Of a DNA stretch of 64,000 bases, positions 38,323 through 51,792 are shown piece by piece. The notes under the pieces were generated by a model. The model saw only the letters and a list, made by a program, of their open reading frames with translations. It made no database searches and had not been told where the DNA came from. The first letter of the stretch is position 1, and the number at the start of each line of letters is the position of its first letter. The stretch covers positions 382,823-446,822 of the forward strand of contig VXAY01001951.1 in assembly GCA_013399855.1 (NCBI GenBank), given 5' to 3'. Source of the DNA: Oxyruncus cristatus. Its lineage: Eukaryota; Chordata; Aves; Passeriformes; Cotingidae. The position numbers and the translations under genes were made by a program.

Positions 38323-39817
38323 CTAATCCTACCCCTCAGTAACTGCAACTGGAGGAAGACCAGTGGTTACAGACTTTCCTGCCACTGCTGCTGCACTGTA
38401 TCATCAGAAGAGATATTTTGCTGCCATCCAGTTAGTTAAGATCCAATATTCTTCCGTGTTTCCAGTGAAACTGTATCCTAAATAGCTGGTGTTAAACCCC
38501 AACCTTCTGCTTCCCTGAATAGTATTGAAGTTCCTTGGATGTTAAGGCAGTGTGAGTTGGGAGAACTGGCCCTGGGCGTTAAGGCTGTTGGAGGCTGATG
38601 TAAGAGCCACAAGTACCAAGTGGAATTCCAGTCTTAATGTTTGGTCTATTATGCAGATGGATGTGAACAGGGATACGTGTGTGACCCCATTTATCTCTCT
38701 AATGAAGTGCCATCAATAGAACATCTGTTTCTTTGCTGGAGAAGATGAAACCTCTGATGAATCATGCTTATAAATTAAGTATTTATTTATTTAATTTGCA
38801 TTTTGCCAGTACAGACCTGTTCCAACAGCCAGTGTGCCTGGCTGGAAAAATGGGCTGGGAGTTAAAGTGGGTGCAGTTTTCATTTATACCGAGGGTGTTT
38901 ACACCTGAAGTGACTCGTTCTGGCCTGGTTGGTGGCTCACCTGGCCAGGTCAGCTGTTGGGAAAGCCCCAAACCAAAGCTGGTTGCAGAGACGCAGCCAG
39001 GCCCTGCCCGGAGTGAGTTGTCCGGGTGACACACCCAGGGGACAGTGGCAGGGATTGCAGGGCATCAAGTTCTTCCTGTGCCTCGGATCCCTCTGGGGAT
39101 GAAGTGCTGCGGGAAGGCAGCGTGGTAACAGTGCAGAGACTTTGCAGGAAGGTTCAGCAGGATGGATGAGCCTTATTTAAATCTCCCCAGAGCTGACTTC
39201 TTGTTCTCCACACTCCACATTGCTTGTCTTCATCATCCCATGGGAGGAAGCTGATGTTCCACTTCACTTTATCCTCCTTACCAGTTTAACCGGGATATTG
39301 GCAGTTGCCACCATCTGGCCCCCAACCATGTCAGAATTTCAGCTTTTTCCTCATGTATTTTTTACGTCTGAGCTTGATTTCAGTTTTACCCTGGAGAAAA
39401 GGCTCCTCACAATATACCCTTAGCAAAAGAGGAATTTGTTGTGTAGCTCTCGTACCAGAGAAAGATAAATATCATACATATTTTATTTTAGAGACTGATA
39501 AATAAAGAATAAAACCCCCAAATATATATATACATGTTTAGTTAAAAAATACCAGGCAGTAAAAAGGAGTTTGTAATAAAGGCTGCTCAATCAGCAGGAT
39601 TTGCTGTTTATTTTTAGAGAGGGAGGGTGATTTTCTGGATGCCTTATGTTCCCTCCCTGGCACTAGGTCTGGGACCTGCAGCTGTGACTTTTGTATGTGG
39701 GTCTGATCCGTTCTTCAGTTTTGTACCACCGACGAGTTGCTGTTGGTATTTTCAGACTCCTCACACGGAGAATTATCTCGGCTTTCCTTTCCCATTTGTG
39801 CTATTCTCTCTCTTCCT

Positions 39818-39846
39818 NNNNNNNNNNNNNNNNNNNNNNNNNNNNN
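39818..39846. other. Assembly gap (29 N)
   Basis: Twenty-nine N bases lie in the DAB2IP intron. The left flank is a pyrimidine run (ctctctcttcct) and the right flank starts ccct, so the missing part may be a CT-rich simple repeat. The true length is unknown. No exon boundary is visible at either side. Confidence 0.98.
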
Positions 39847-42800
39847 CCCTTTGAGAGTAATTTTCCCCCGGCAGCTATGCTTGAGCTGTCTGCTGAGGTA
39901 CCGAATATTCCCCAGGGATTTCGGGGGGGCAGGACTTGCCCTGGGGGTGTGGCAGCAAGAGCAGGGGCAGCTCATGGCCCGGGGGTGCTGTGCCCTGGCA
40001 CAGGCAGCGAGTGCAGGGAAAGAACAGGGCAAATCCTCTGAACTTCAGTTAAACCAGCTGAACCTCTGCGGGGAGATGCCAGCGCTGTGGCCGCGGGAGC
40101 TGGGCCGGTGCTGGGAGTGCTCGGCCAGCCAAGGGCCTCCAGCTCCATCTAGTGAGGCAGCGGAACTGCTGCTGTGCCACATCCCCCAGCCCGCTGCCAG
40201 CAGAGGACAGGAACACCTTATTCCCCATTTGGGAGGTGGAAATCCCACCTGAGGTCTCCAGGATAGAAGGGGCAGCACCACTGGGCAGCCAGAGCCCACA
40301 GGAAGGCATGAGAAGGGGGCAGAAAGTGCCTTTGCTGCCTGCACACCTCAACTTCTGCCAGGGAAAGAGTTCTCTCAGTGGGTAAAATCAGAGAAAAGAG
40401 AAGAATAGATACATATCAAGTGCTCAGAAAAATAGCAGAGCTTTTTTCAGTGCTGTATTCAAGAGCCATTAATAGCACTTGCTCAGGAGCAGGGTGAGGA
40501 ATATTCAATCCATGATATCCGGGAACCTGACACAGAGCTGATGGGAGATCCATTAAAGTGCACAGCGTGCACTGGCAAAGGTCACTGTCACTTCAAACCA
40601 TTATTTAACAAAGAAAAAGCTCTTCTTCCACAAGTTCTTAGTCCCACTTTGTGAGAAGATGGTCACACATTTTAGCTGAGGGAACCAATGTGGTCTGATA
40701 TTTTCCGGGAGTTGTTTTTTGTTGTTTTGCAGCCACTTCGAAAAAGGCTCTTGAGTTCACACAACTGTCCCAGCCCCTCTCCTGGAGCTGCAGAGGGTTG
40801 TGAGGCTCCAAGTGGTGCTTCACGTGCCTTTTAGAGCTTTTAGGCAGGGACACAACTGAGTCAGAGGTGGCACTCTGCCCACCACGCTGACTGTAGAGGG
40901 TTTGTCACTCTGAAGTCAAAGGCAGTGGTAAGAACTGGGTCTGTTTGGTGTAGCCACTGTGGAGAACCTGAGCTGTAGGCATACAACCAGTTGTTTAATT
41001 CCAAGTATTTTATACCAGAGTGTAGCACACAAGGCAAGTAATGATCCCAATTAATTTATTTATTGTTGTTGTTGTTCTCTACGTAAATGGTTAGATAAGG
41101 GAGAGGTTCTTTTTCAAGCTGTAGTCTCTGTAAACAGCTCCCAGTTGTCTGGAAAGATTGTGAGAGCGTGAGATAATGTGAAACTATTTCTGCTTGGAGC
41201 ATGAAATGGGTGGGGAGGGAATCAATGATTCTGGTGTGGAAGAGTTGTGGGTACAGCCAGTGGGATTGCTGGGCTTTGTGGAAGTGTGGTTGAGCCAGAG
41301 ATTCTGAGATGCAAAAAGAAATGTTTTATTCTGAAATAAAAAGTGGTGGTGGCACAGCTTTCCTTATCCTGGAGAACACCGTCCCTGTGTTCCTTGGCTA
41401 CGCTTTCAGATGAGTCTGCTTGTTCAGAGGGCACCATTCCCTGCCTTAAACCTCTGCTTCAGGACCATTTTCATTTAAAAGTCTACTTTACTGCCTAATA
41501 AAGTTTGGCTTTTAATTAATTTTGTGTGGCAGAACAGTTATAGCAGTGCTGTAAGGGCCCAAGCAGAATTGGCTGCGGGATCAGCACTGGGAGGTGTGTT
41601 CCAATAAATAGTTCTCCAGGTAACTGAACCACAAAGGTGGCCTTGCAGGTGAAGTCCTGGTCCAGCTGCTGGGAGCAGGAAGGGTTTTCATGATCACTCT
41701 GAGCTTCTTTGCTGCTCTTAGTCTACTGGAAATCAGAAATTTTTGCATCTCCTCTTCCCACAGCTCTTCAAGCCTTGTGAAGGGGAAAGTTGGCTCAGCT
41801 CAGCTTTATTATTTTCTGTTGTTGTCTATTCCACTTTTTAAAAGTGCCTCTATTCTAACAGCAGCTTCCAAACCCCCCTTTGGATTCAGATTAAAGATCC
41901 ATCTTTCCTCCTGGGCTCATGTGGCCACCTAGAGCTGCCTGAAATGTTGATTTTTCTGCAGCCTCTCTTGGGGATCTCAATCACACAGACACTACAATAT
42001 GTGTTCTCCAGGGATTGCTCTTCATTTGTAAGTGCTACGTGAGCCTCGTTAAATCACTGTCACCGTGCCTCCTCCTCCCCTCTGTCGAGTTTGTAATGAG
42101 GAGTTATTAGATAATGCAGAAATTAGAGGAATAGCACCTAAATTCATTAAGCAATAAAATTAATTCGCGGGCTGTAATTGGATGAGCAGGGGACCGGTAA
42201 TTCCTGTTCCCTCTGGTTTCACAGAAACTCCACCCCGGTGAGCGCTGGGCCAGCCGGAGGTGTCGGGCACTGCTGGCAGGGCAGGGCAGGGAGGAGCTCA
42301 GCTCCAGTGCAGCTCTGGAGCCAGCCTGGCCTCTGCAGGGCTGCCCACGGCACCTTTCCACCAGCCCCTGCTTCTGACGGACTCTTAGTTTTCTGCGTGC
42401 CCTCCGCAGGAGCTGGTGAAGGTTTATTGCCCTCCAAGGTCTCCTTTCTCAGCACGTCACGGAGCAGGACCCTGCCCTCCTCCCGTGTGTCCCGGTGCCG
42501 CTGCCTGCTCTGGCATTCCAGTCGTACTTCCCTCTCTCTCTGCCTCCCATGAAGTCACCACCTCTCCTTCTCTCGTTCCTGGCTGGCTCGGGGTGCCATG
42601 GCATGAGTGCTGCTCGCCAGCACAGCTTCCTTCTGGTGAGTGCAGGGAGATGATTTCTCCTCCCGACTTCTCCCTCAGGTTGTACCTCCCTTTCTTGTTC
42701 GGAGCTGCAGCAGTTTCGGATCGGGAAGTCCACTTGCTGGGAAGTGCCTGCTTGTTAGTTATTCCTTCCAGCTGGTTCTTTTTGCTTCTGTTCTCGCTGT

Positions 42801-45800
42801 CTCTTCCACCGGCTCATCCCTGGAATTGTGTGGGAGATGAACAAACAAAAGGAGTTAATGTATTTGATTCCCAGTAATGAGAGTAAAATCCTGGTGATCC
42901 CTTGGAATAGCTGGGATTCACAAGGGCAGGCAATGCAAATGTGGAAACACCTCACTTGAAAAGTGAAAAGTAAACAGTGTTAATATTAGTTTGTGTGTTT
43001 GCCACACAGAACCTGCTCTGGAGCAGTGTCTGAGAAGGTGAATCAAAGAAGGCAGTGATGGTGGGTGGGTTAACCAGGAATTTGGGTGCCAGGGGCTCCT
43101 CACGGCCTGTTCTGCTGCTGTCCTGAAACCTTGGGGGCATCACTGTGCTGCTCTGTAATGATTCCCCAGCACGAAAAACAGGGAGTAAAGATTAATTATC
43201 CTGCCAGTTCCAACACCTCCCATTAGTCAACAAACCAAACGTGTTTATTACTGTACAGAAACAGTTTCAGAAATATTCGTAAGCCCCAGGTCCTAAATTA
43301 ATGTGCAGTGTTTGCAGTGCGGTGTATCCTGTTGGAAAAGTGGGATACGTTCAACTCTGGCTACTTAAAAAAGCTCCTGGTGCCTGCACGGCAAACAGTG
43401 GGCTGGCCCAGGGACATGGGAGAACCTGGAAGAGGCTTCGGGGCCTTGATAATTTCCAGGAGCTTTCTCTCTGAAGATCTCGTTCTGCACTGGGGAAAAA
43501 CGCAAACCGTCACAGCCTCCTGTAAATATTGGGAAGAGCAGGAAGCCCTGGTGGTTGTTCCTTCTTGCTCCTGTGTTGTATAACATGGATGAGCCCAGAA
43601 CGGCCGCGGGCTGTGCAGACACTGAACCTGCTGGTCGTGGGGACATTTAGGAAGTATTCCTGGAAGAGAACTGAGAGGGCCCACAGGAGCACAGTTCTGC
43701 AGCAGGGAGGGTGAGAGTAAAGTGAGTAGAAATACCAAGTGATCCTTGGGGAAGTTTAGAGAAGGAGGGAAAATGCCAGCAACAATGAGGAGAAAATTAG
43801 ACATCAGAACTGACTCAGTCCTCCTCAGAGTCACTTCTGAACCTTTCCCAGTCCAATTTTGAGGTTTTTAAGAGCTTCTAAAGGGCCAGATGATATACTT
43901 AGGTGGGTCTGCTTGGTTCAGCTGTCCAGCATCAATTAGAAAACTTCTTATTGCTTATCTGCATATCCCATCCTTTATTTGGGTGTTCTGTTGTGGGCTG
44001 GTGGAAACGGTGGAGAACTAGAAACCATGCCTTCCCAGGGGCATCTGTGTCTGCACATTGGCATCTCTGGCTTTCCTCACTGCACCCAAGGAATCTGTTT
44101 TCAGAGCCAGTGGCACTATAATCCCCCTTTAACAGACTGTTCAGTGATTTTCAGGCCTCTGGGTGATAAAAGGAAGATTTGGAGGTTTTAAGTTTGTAAC
44201 AAGTTGAGGGCTTTGGGAGATTGTGTTCTGAGATACTCTGTGTGTGTGTCCTCTAATGCTGAGCAGAGAAGTGGACAAGAGGAGGTGTAATCCTGGAATT
44301 TCGAGCTGAGGGATAGTGTCAAGCTTAGAGAAATTCCCTGTCTAGTGAGGGTGTTACCTGATAAAAGTCAGAGCTTCTGGAAATGGCATTCCATGCTGCC
44401 TGCTGTGGTACTGTTCCTCCTCATGGAATCCTTTCTCTTGGGATACAAACGGATGGCAGGTGCTCCTTAGTGAAACCTTGCAGCGTTCCCATGGGATGGT
44501 CAAGGATTTTATCAAATGTGAAGCGTTAAAATGTCCAAGGGCCACAGTGAGAGGCTGTGACTGAGGCCAGTGCAGGACCTTGGCCGCAAAATCTGTCCAG
44601 CCAGAGAGGAGGAGGTGTGAAAAAGCTGAGTCTGATCTCTTGGAGTTTGCTTGCACAAGTGGGCAAATTTGTCAGAAAGAGCAGAAAATACAACTGGAAA
44701 GAATTCCAGGAGATGTCTGGTACCTGTATGACCCAGGAGAGGGGTGGGAAGGGAGCTCATTGTACCTGAACCTCTGTCTGTGAATGATCAGTTCCAGTGT
44801 GTAACTGTCCGTGGCAAGAGAGGACTGTTTCCAGGTGCTAACCTAAATATCTTCTGCTGTAAATGAAGACGTTTCTTTGTCAGCCTCCAGTGACTCCAGA
44901 GAGTTTCTGTTATTGCCTTTCAGCTCCCATTTCTGTGGCCACTGGCCGTGGGCTTGCTGTGGCAGCAAGGCAGGGTGACCCTGAGACTCTGCCTCCAGCC
45001 TTGAAGAAGTGAAAAGGGCAGTTAAACCTTTCTATATTTGTCCTGTTCCCCACGTAACACTGCTCTGCTGTACATTCCTGGTAGTTAGGAGTTACTAATT
45101 TACCTGTAAGCTATTTTTATTAACCTTTAAAACAAACAGCTCCCCCCACATTCCCCCCAAACACCCACACCCAACCCTCCTTCTAGTTATTTCTGGTGCC
45201 TTACAGAGGGTTTTGTAATGTGTCTCTCCTGCAGTGAAGCCCACAGTGCTAAAACGAAGCTAAAATGGAGATTGGACTCCAAACATTTTATGAACCACGA
45301 GTTCAATACTCAGAGGAGGCTTTAGGTCCTAAGCCAGCTCTGTGCTTTGGTCTAGGTGAGACTGATTTTTGCTGGCTCTGTTGGGTCTGGTTTAATGATG
45401 AAGTAAGAGGTTAAGAGAACAGTTTGTGACTTTAGTGCTGTCAGCCCTGGGCCATGGGACACTCTCCCTGTCTCGAGAGCTCTGACCCGCGTGGCTGGGA
45501 GAGGAATCACAGTGTGGGAGATGACCCAGAGCGGGACAGTTGTGCACTGGGCCTGGCTGAGCCCTGAGGGGCGCTCAGGGGGCTGTGACACCCTTGCAGA
45601 GTGCTTTCCCTCAGAGCTGGGCAGTGCTTTGGGCTGGGGAGCACAGGTCAGTGCCTCTGGGGAAGGTTATTTCTTGTCGCTGCCTTTCATGTCATCCCCT
45701 CGTTCCTGTTTCCCAGCCAGGTGTGAGAAATGCTTTCAGGAAATGCTGATTTTTTTCTGGTCATTAAGAAAATGCAAAGCAGCTTCTTCAGTTGCCTTGT

Positions 45801-47001
45801 CATCTTGAGCTCACTTTCCAAATGCTGCAATGAAGTAGTTTTTTCATGACAGCCCAAAACAAAAGGAGGCTCAAAGGAATGAGGTGGGAGCCTGAATGTG
45901 AGAGGAGATGACACCCAAGGACTTTGTTGCCTCCTTGAGATTCAAAGTGCAGAGAAAGTGGCCGAGGCATTAGAAGGCTCAGCTGGAGGTTGGGGAAGCA
46001 GTGAACTGCTGGGTTTGGCTGTCTGGGTTTCATACAGGTAACGTGGCAACCAAGGAAGATGTCACTGAGCCAGCACCTCACCCAGTCCGTGGCCAAAATG
46101 TCACAATCTGCTCTTTCGGAGGAGATTAAGACACATCTCAGGAACTGCTGAGTGGAATTACCAGTGTCGGTTACTTCCTGCGGATCCTGGGTGAGGGCAG
46201 GCTTTGCTGAGGGCAGAACCCTGCTGAGGGACCAACCTCTGTGGAAATGCTTGACCAAGGAGGACTCTGGAATGGTTTGGGAAGGGATGCTTCTTACAAG
46301 GTCTGAGCACTACTGACAGGCAGCTTGGAAATAAATCTATTTTTCTGAGGTCCACGGTGCTTTCCAGGGGGGTTTGTGAACCGAGGAAACCCCAACTCAT
46401 GATGCTGTAGCTGACTTGTCCAATCAACTTTCTAAACGTCTTCTCCTCAGTGTTGGGCGTATTTGTTAATTTTGCCTTTCCAGCCCCCTCCCTTCCTCGC
46501 TAATGTATCATTAACTAAGTATTCCTATCCTCATTTTATACTTTAGCAAATGCAGGATTTAATAATTTTTTCCTAGTTCCAAAGCAAATTGCTGGAGGAA
46601 TTAGAGAGGTAGCTTAAGCATCCTGTGCCTCTAACCCCATTAGCAGTTTCCCTGAGGGGGATCAAATCCACAAGTGCACGGATCTGTACTTTGCATATAA
46701 TTCTCGCTCAGCTCAATGCAGTTTCTGTTTACTCATCTGCAAACTGGAAATAATGATAATGCCAACCTGTCAGGCATTATCTGAAGCTTACAGTTGTATA
46801 AAAAATGCTAATTGTTGAAGGTGAAAGTCTTGCTGGTGGAACGCTGCTCCAGGCAGCGGAATGCACGGGGTCGCTGTGCTGGCTCGGTTTGCAAGGGCAG
46901 CTCAAAGGAAGACGCCACATTTTGCAAGGCCTGCTGGTATCCCTGGGCTGCTCCCGCGTTCCTGGGTTTGTAACTGTCCTTGTTCTGTGTTCCCTCCCCA
47001 G

Positions 47002-47105
47002 AGTCCCCCCCGGAGAGGTGTGGGCAGAGGCGCAGCATGCCCAGCGGCATCTCGGACAAGAACCCCACCATGGAGCCCGCGGCCACGACGCCCTTCCGGG
47101 TCACG
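47002..47105 (+). CDS. DAB2IP: DAB2IP second coding exon
   Basis: This 104-bp exon completes the split codon for Glu40 and encodes residues 41-74, from SPPERCGQRRS through SGISDKNPTMEP to AATTPFRVT. The human protein, as I recall it, has ESPQERPGSRRS, then SLSEKSPSMEP and SAATPFRVT at the same place, so the identity is firm. The acceptor is a clean pyrimidine tract ending ccccag (AG at 47000-47001), and the donor is gtcagt at 47106. The exon ends in phase 0 after Thr74; in human the next residues are GFLSRRLKG, the start of the conserved block before the PH domain. I did not find that exon in the rest of the window. Two internal methionine codons (MPSGIS and MEPAAT) could serve as starts for transcripts beginning in the preceding intron, but I see no direct sign that they do. 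The exon is richer in G, C and CpG than the flanking intron, as expected for constrained coding sequence. Confidence 0.95.
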
Positions 47106-47120
47106 GTCAGTGCCCCCAAA

Positions 47121-47200
47121 GTAACGAGTGCTGTGGGATCCTAATGAGTGCTACGGGATCTTACAGAGTGTTACAGCATCCCAATGAGTGCCATGGGGTT
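47121..47200 (+). repeat. 20-bp minisatellite, 4 copies, next to the DAB2IP exon donor
   Basis: Four consecutive 20-bp units share the pattern tAAyGAGTGctryGGGatC at 47121-47140, 47141-47160, 47161-47180 and 47181-47200, in exact 20-base register with a few changes each. The array starts 15 bases after the exon ends. Confidence 0.9.
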
Positions 47201-50200
47201 TTGCCACCGGGGAGAGGAACTTGCTCATGCTGTGAAACCGGCTGATGAGTTATTTTGAAGTAACTGGGGTGGTGTTAGGTGCTTTTAGCAACTGTGACAT
47301 GTATCTTGGTATAGCAATAAGCTCTGAATGTCAGTCAGCTGTGGGTGAGCTGTTTCACTTGGGAGACCTTCCTGGAGAGGTTTCCTTGCTGAGTGCCAGT
47401 GCAGTGCATTCATAGATGTATTTACTGGCCCACAGCTGTGGAGTGTCCTCATCCTCCTACAGAGGGAAAACCTCCTGTAGAAAAACCTGCCATCAACTCC
47501 CAGGACACCTGCCAAGCTGTGGTTCCCCAGAGCCTGGGATCTTCTCCCAGCAGGAGTCTAGGGGAGCCATTCTGTTTTCCATGTCTTCATCCCTTTGCTC
47601 TGAGATGCTCTGCTCATCCCGGCCTTGCTGTGTGTAAGGAGTGGGAATTGTTTTGACGTGACTAACAGTGCTGCCAAAATCAGACAGGGCTGCTCCATGG
47701 GAAGGGCACTGCTGTGGCCATTTTACAGGAACAAGGACCCAAGGAATGGGATCTGCTGGTGCTGAGCCCTGGCTCTGTGGCAGCCCAGTTTTGGTGCAGG
47801 GTGAGGAATCTGAGCACAGGACTCCTCTCCCCACTCCCTGCACTCCCACATCAGGTGTCTGGGCTGGCTCAGCCTTAGAAGACAGTCCCTGTCAGGCCTT
47901 GGGGACCAGCTCTGGAGTGAGTTAAAAGTCTTTGTTTCTCCTTCAGTTGGAATGTGCACAGTGGTTTTATCACTGATGTAAGTCCTCTCTCTGACTCCTG
48001 CAGACTTCTGGAGTGGATCACAGGGATTCTTACCCCGAGGGCTGTGTTAGCTAACAAGTAATATCAAACCCAAGTAATGATTTCATTTAGGAGGACACCG
48101 AGCTGGCAAATGGAAGCACAATGGTGGGATCACAATAGATTTTTAAAAGTGGGCAATTTTTAAAACCTGGGAGTATTTGTGGAGATTTTTTCCTAATGTA
48201 TCATTAACCTGGACACATCTCTAGTTAATGCAACAGAATCTGGGGCTCTGTAGCCAGCTGAAGTCACCGCGTTCTTCTGGGTAACATTTAGGGTAACCTC
48301 AGGAATAGTAAAAGAGAAATCTGTGTAGGAATTTAAAAAAAATAAGTTCAAGCACAAAATTTCCACAGCTGGAGGTGGATGCTCCCAGTAAGAGCCAGGG
48401 CAACCAGAAGGTTCTGTTTTCAAGGGGAAAACGTGGATAACCAGCTTGCACACAGGTACTTTTATCCAGAGAAGAGGCAAATGCTCTTGCAGGTGGTTTG
48501 CTCCACACAGGTTTTCTCTCCAGGCCGCACCTTCTTTACAGGCTCAGCTGCTGCACAACAAACCCAGGGAGGCAGAACCAGAATTTCAAAGGGAAGACAG
48601 TGGTGCAATCTAAAAAAGAAATCTGAGCACACCCAGTTCACCTGAGAACATTTGCACTGGTGAATGAGTCACGAGCAGCAGTTTGGACAAGGAGTTTATT
48701 TTAGTTCTATAAATTGTGCCTTCCAACTAACAGAACCCATCTAGCTCAGTGAATGGGTGTCTTTGAGCCTTAAACAACATGCGACTTGTTGATGTAAAAT
48801 GCAGAAGAAAAGATGGGAAAATCTGGATTCTTCATAAGACAGAGGATTTGGGAGTGTTTTCCCAAGTGTACTTTGTTAGTCAGTGGAAATTAAATTCTGC
48901 TTATTCCTTTCCAATGGCATATATCCTGCTTTTTGGGTTTTTTTTTTTAGAGAAGCTACTCCAGCTTTAGGCAGGTTAGCCCTCGGGAGTGGGACATGGG
49001 TGGGATGTGGTTGCTTTGGGCAGCTCTGTGGTTCTGTGTGGATTAAATAAGGGGAGTCATCACACAGGTAATTCATGGCCTTTGTCTTCCCTGGGTTAAA
49101 ATCCACCACCATCTCATTTCTTTGCTGCTCAGCCCTGGCAATGTCACTGCATTAATATGAATGGCTTCATTACTACAGTTGTTAGGGCTGCCCAGACTTC
49201 AGCAGATGTCTGACTTAAGAAATACATTCTCCCTCACCTCCCTTCATTAACCAGAGGAACATTAGCAGTCAGTCCACCCCAGCCACGGGGAACAGTAATT
49301 AGTGCCTTCGTTTAGTGGTAATGGGATTATTACTTTTGAGCCTGCTGTTGTAGGTTTGGAGACTGTAAGTTTTCTCATATTTTACAGCTGATTGTTCTTC
49401 CCTGACATCTCCATCCTTCTGCTCTTGAGTCTCCAGGGGACTGGGAAGCTCAGGAGCCCTTGGATTCAGCTGTTCTGACACTGTTGAACTCTTCAGTTGC
49501 TTTCTTTCATTTCAGAACTAAAGCAAACTAGGGTGGAAATTCAGGAACGTCCCTTGGGAGCTCCCTTCCCATACAGAAGTTTGCCAGACAGGTTACAGTT
49601 AATTGGGCATTGTGGTTTTGGAAAACAAGAGCTCTTGGTAGTTTCCTGAATTATAGAATATAACCCTGAAATCAAGTCTTGAGGCTCCTGTATCTTAATA
49701 TGTGACCTGGCTGTTCTTACCCCTTCTACTAAAAGAAATTTCTAATAAAGCTTCTTGAACTTGGAAAAAACCCTCCCCTAGCCCCAGTTATCTCACGTTG
49801 TAAAGTGACTATTTCTCCTGTAGATCCCTCAGTTCACCTCTGTGATACCAGAGCTCTGCAGGAGCTGATGCAGGCGATGGATTCCAGTCTCTAACCCGAG
49901 TGAACACTCCTGTGAGGTCCCTGCTCCTGCTCTAAGGAACAAAAGCAGTGCCCAGGTTTTAGTCTGTGAGTGGAGAACCAGGAGTGTTGTTTCACATCAC
50001 ATCTGTAGAAACTAGTCTGGTGTATGTAGGTATAAAATGAAACATAAGCAGAGAACTTCTGATCCTGACGAGTTTCTTGTATCACATACACTCATGGAAG
50101 AGACTGCCTGTCCTCACAGCCCTGTTTGCAGGAGACAGCTCGGGAGCTCAGTGGCCTGGTTGGAACCCTTTGTACTCATCCGGATTCTGCCCCCTGAACA

Positions 50201-51770
50201 AAGAGACCTAATCAACAAGTGCTTCAGGAAAAGTCAGTATCTAAGGATAGGACAAGAAAGGCAAGGCTTGACTTAGCATGAGATGTCAGTGAAAATGTTT
50301 CCTTAGGCTGGGACCCGGAGTTGTCTCTGCTGTCAGTGGACAATTGGCAGCAGCTGCTGATGCCCAAGAGCTGGAGACACCAACGTGACCAAGGGCAAAT
50401 GCTGGACCCTCCTCTGTGCCCAAGGGAGATGGGACAGCCTTGGGCTGGCTGGAATTTGCCTTTCAGGGAATGCAGAGAAGCACTGAATCCGAACAGCCTG
50501 AGGCTTGATGTGGGTTAAACCCAAAAATTGCGTGGTATTTTATCCAGCACAGGGACCAGGAGATGAGAAAATCTGCTGAGTGCTAATTAAATCCTCTCAC
50601 TGTGCCCACCTTGCAGGGAAATCACGAGCAGGGGTGGGTTGCTGAGGCTCCCTTTGTGAGGACTCTCTCCCATCCCATCGAGCACTGCCATCTATTGACT
50701 CCTTCTGTTAGAGCCAGATCTATCTGGTTTTCTGGGAAAATATCCCAGGCCAAGCAAAGTCCGAATTGTGCAGAAAAGTTGAACCAAGTGATTGGACCAA
50801 GAAACCGGAATTTCTTGCTGTTAGTCCACCTCACTGACTGTGCAAGGACCCTCCTTCCAGAGGGAATTAATGTAACGTGTAGTCTGAATGTTTTTAGAAG
50901 GCTTGAAAAGGCCTCTCTGCCTTGCCCACAGAGCTGTGTCTGAGGAAGCACCTGTATCCTGGCTTTTACTGGATAGAACTTAGAATTTCTTGTCTCCAGG
51001 CCTTTAACCCTCAGTTCTAGTATCACCAGATCATCAGAACCACTTCTGTGCTTCTTGTGGTTGAAGCCACATTGGCTACGACAAAAAAAACCCTCAAACC
51101 AAAACACACTGCAGCCCTAAGCTACACAGTCCATGGAATTGTGTGAATGGCAGTGGAAAGAAAACAATTCTCAGAGAGGTTCCAAAGGCCAAACCCAGTG
51201 CTGGACACGCACTCTCCAGTGGTTCTTTGTCAGGCAAGGAGATCATTTTCCCAGATCCTTGTTTTCCCATGTTCCTTCATCATCTGCTTGGTGTGTCTGT
51301 GGTTCTGCACGTGGAATGGAATGCCTTGGAGCAGGAGCTCTCCTTGGTGGTCCATCTGTCGTTCCTCTGCTTTTTCAGGCTCTTTAATAATGCAACATTT
51401 ATAGGCACAAAGAAATAGGACATTGCTGAGGTGTTAGTTCTTCTTCTGCCTGTAACTGGCCTTGTTTTCCTGCAGTTTTCCTGCCTCTTTGGGCTGGTAC
51501 ATAGCTGAATGTGCAGTGATACATCCTGAGCTACTCTCATGGCATTCCTCCATCTATCCTGGGTTTAATCCTAGATAAATGAAGTATTAAATACTAATGG
51601 CAGTAAATGGAAACTCCTGGAGAGATGACAGTGAGGAGCCCTTCTGCCATTCCTCTTCACTGAACATAATCCTAAATAATGGGATCCAAGTTCAAGCTGC
51701 TGTGGACAAGATAGTGAAGGATTTTTTTTCCCCAAGTTTTTGCCTGTCCATAAGACACATTATTTTCCAT

Positions 51771-51792
51771 TTTATTTATTTATTTATTTATT
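51771..51792 (+). repeat. (TTTA)n microsatellite
   Basis: Five full units plus a partial one, followed shortly by a T run. Confidence 0.95.

Larger units (their letters stand above)
30533..47001 (+). other. DAB2IP: DAB2IP intron between the first two coding exons (16,469 bp)
   Basis: The intron is bounded by gtaatt at 30533 and ccccag ending at 47001, with matching phase 1 on both sides. It holds no other exon that I can recognise. Its contents include a G-rich patch shortly after the donor (30679-30698), a short TA-rich stretch near 33000-33030, an 18-bp tandem duplication (38287-38322), an assembly gap (39818-39846), and GC-richer patches at 40070-40160 and 42230-42480. All open frames inside it are short, overlap on both strands and resemble no protein I know, so I treat them as chance. 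Confidence 0.9.

Noticed and set aside
40143..40157. CTCF-like ccatctagtg motif
   Set aside because: Only the core matches and the flanking positions depart from the consensus; a single partial motif is not enough.
42178..42640. GC-richer patch with a donor-like ccccg/gtgagc near 42239, considered as another first exon
   Set aside because: CpG density is only modest and no coding frame or promoter element supports it.
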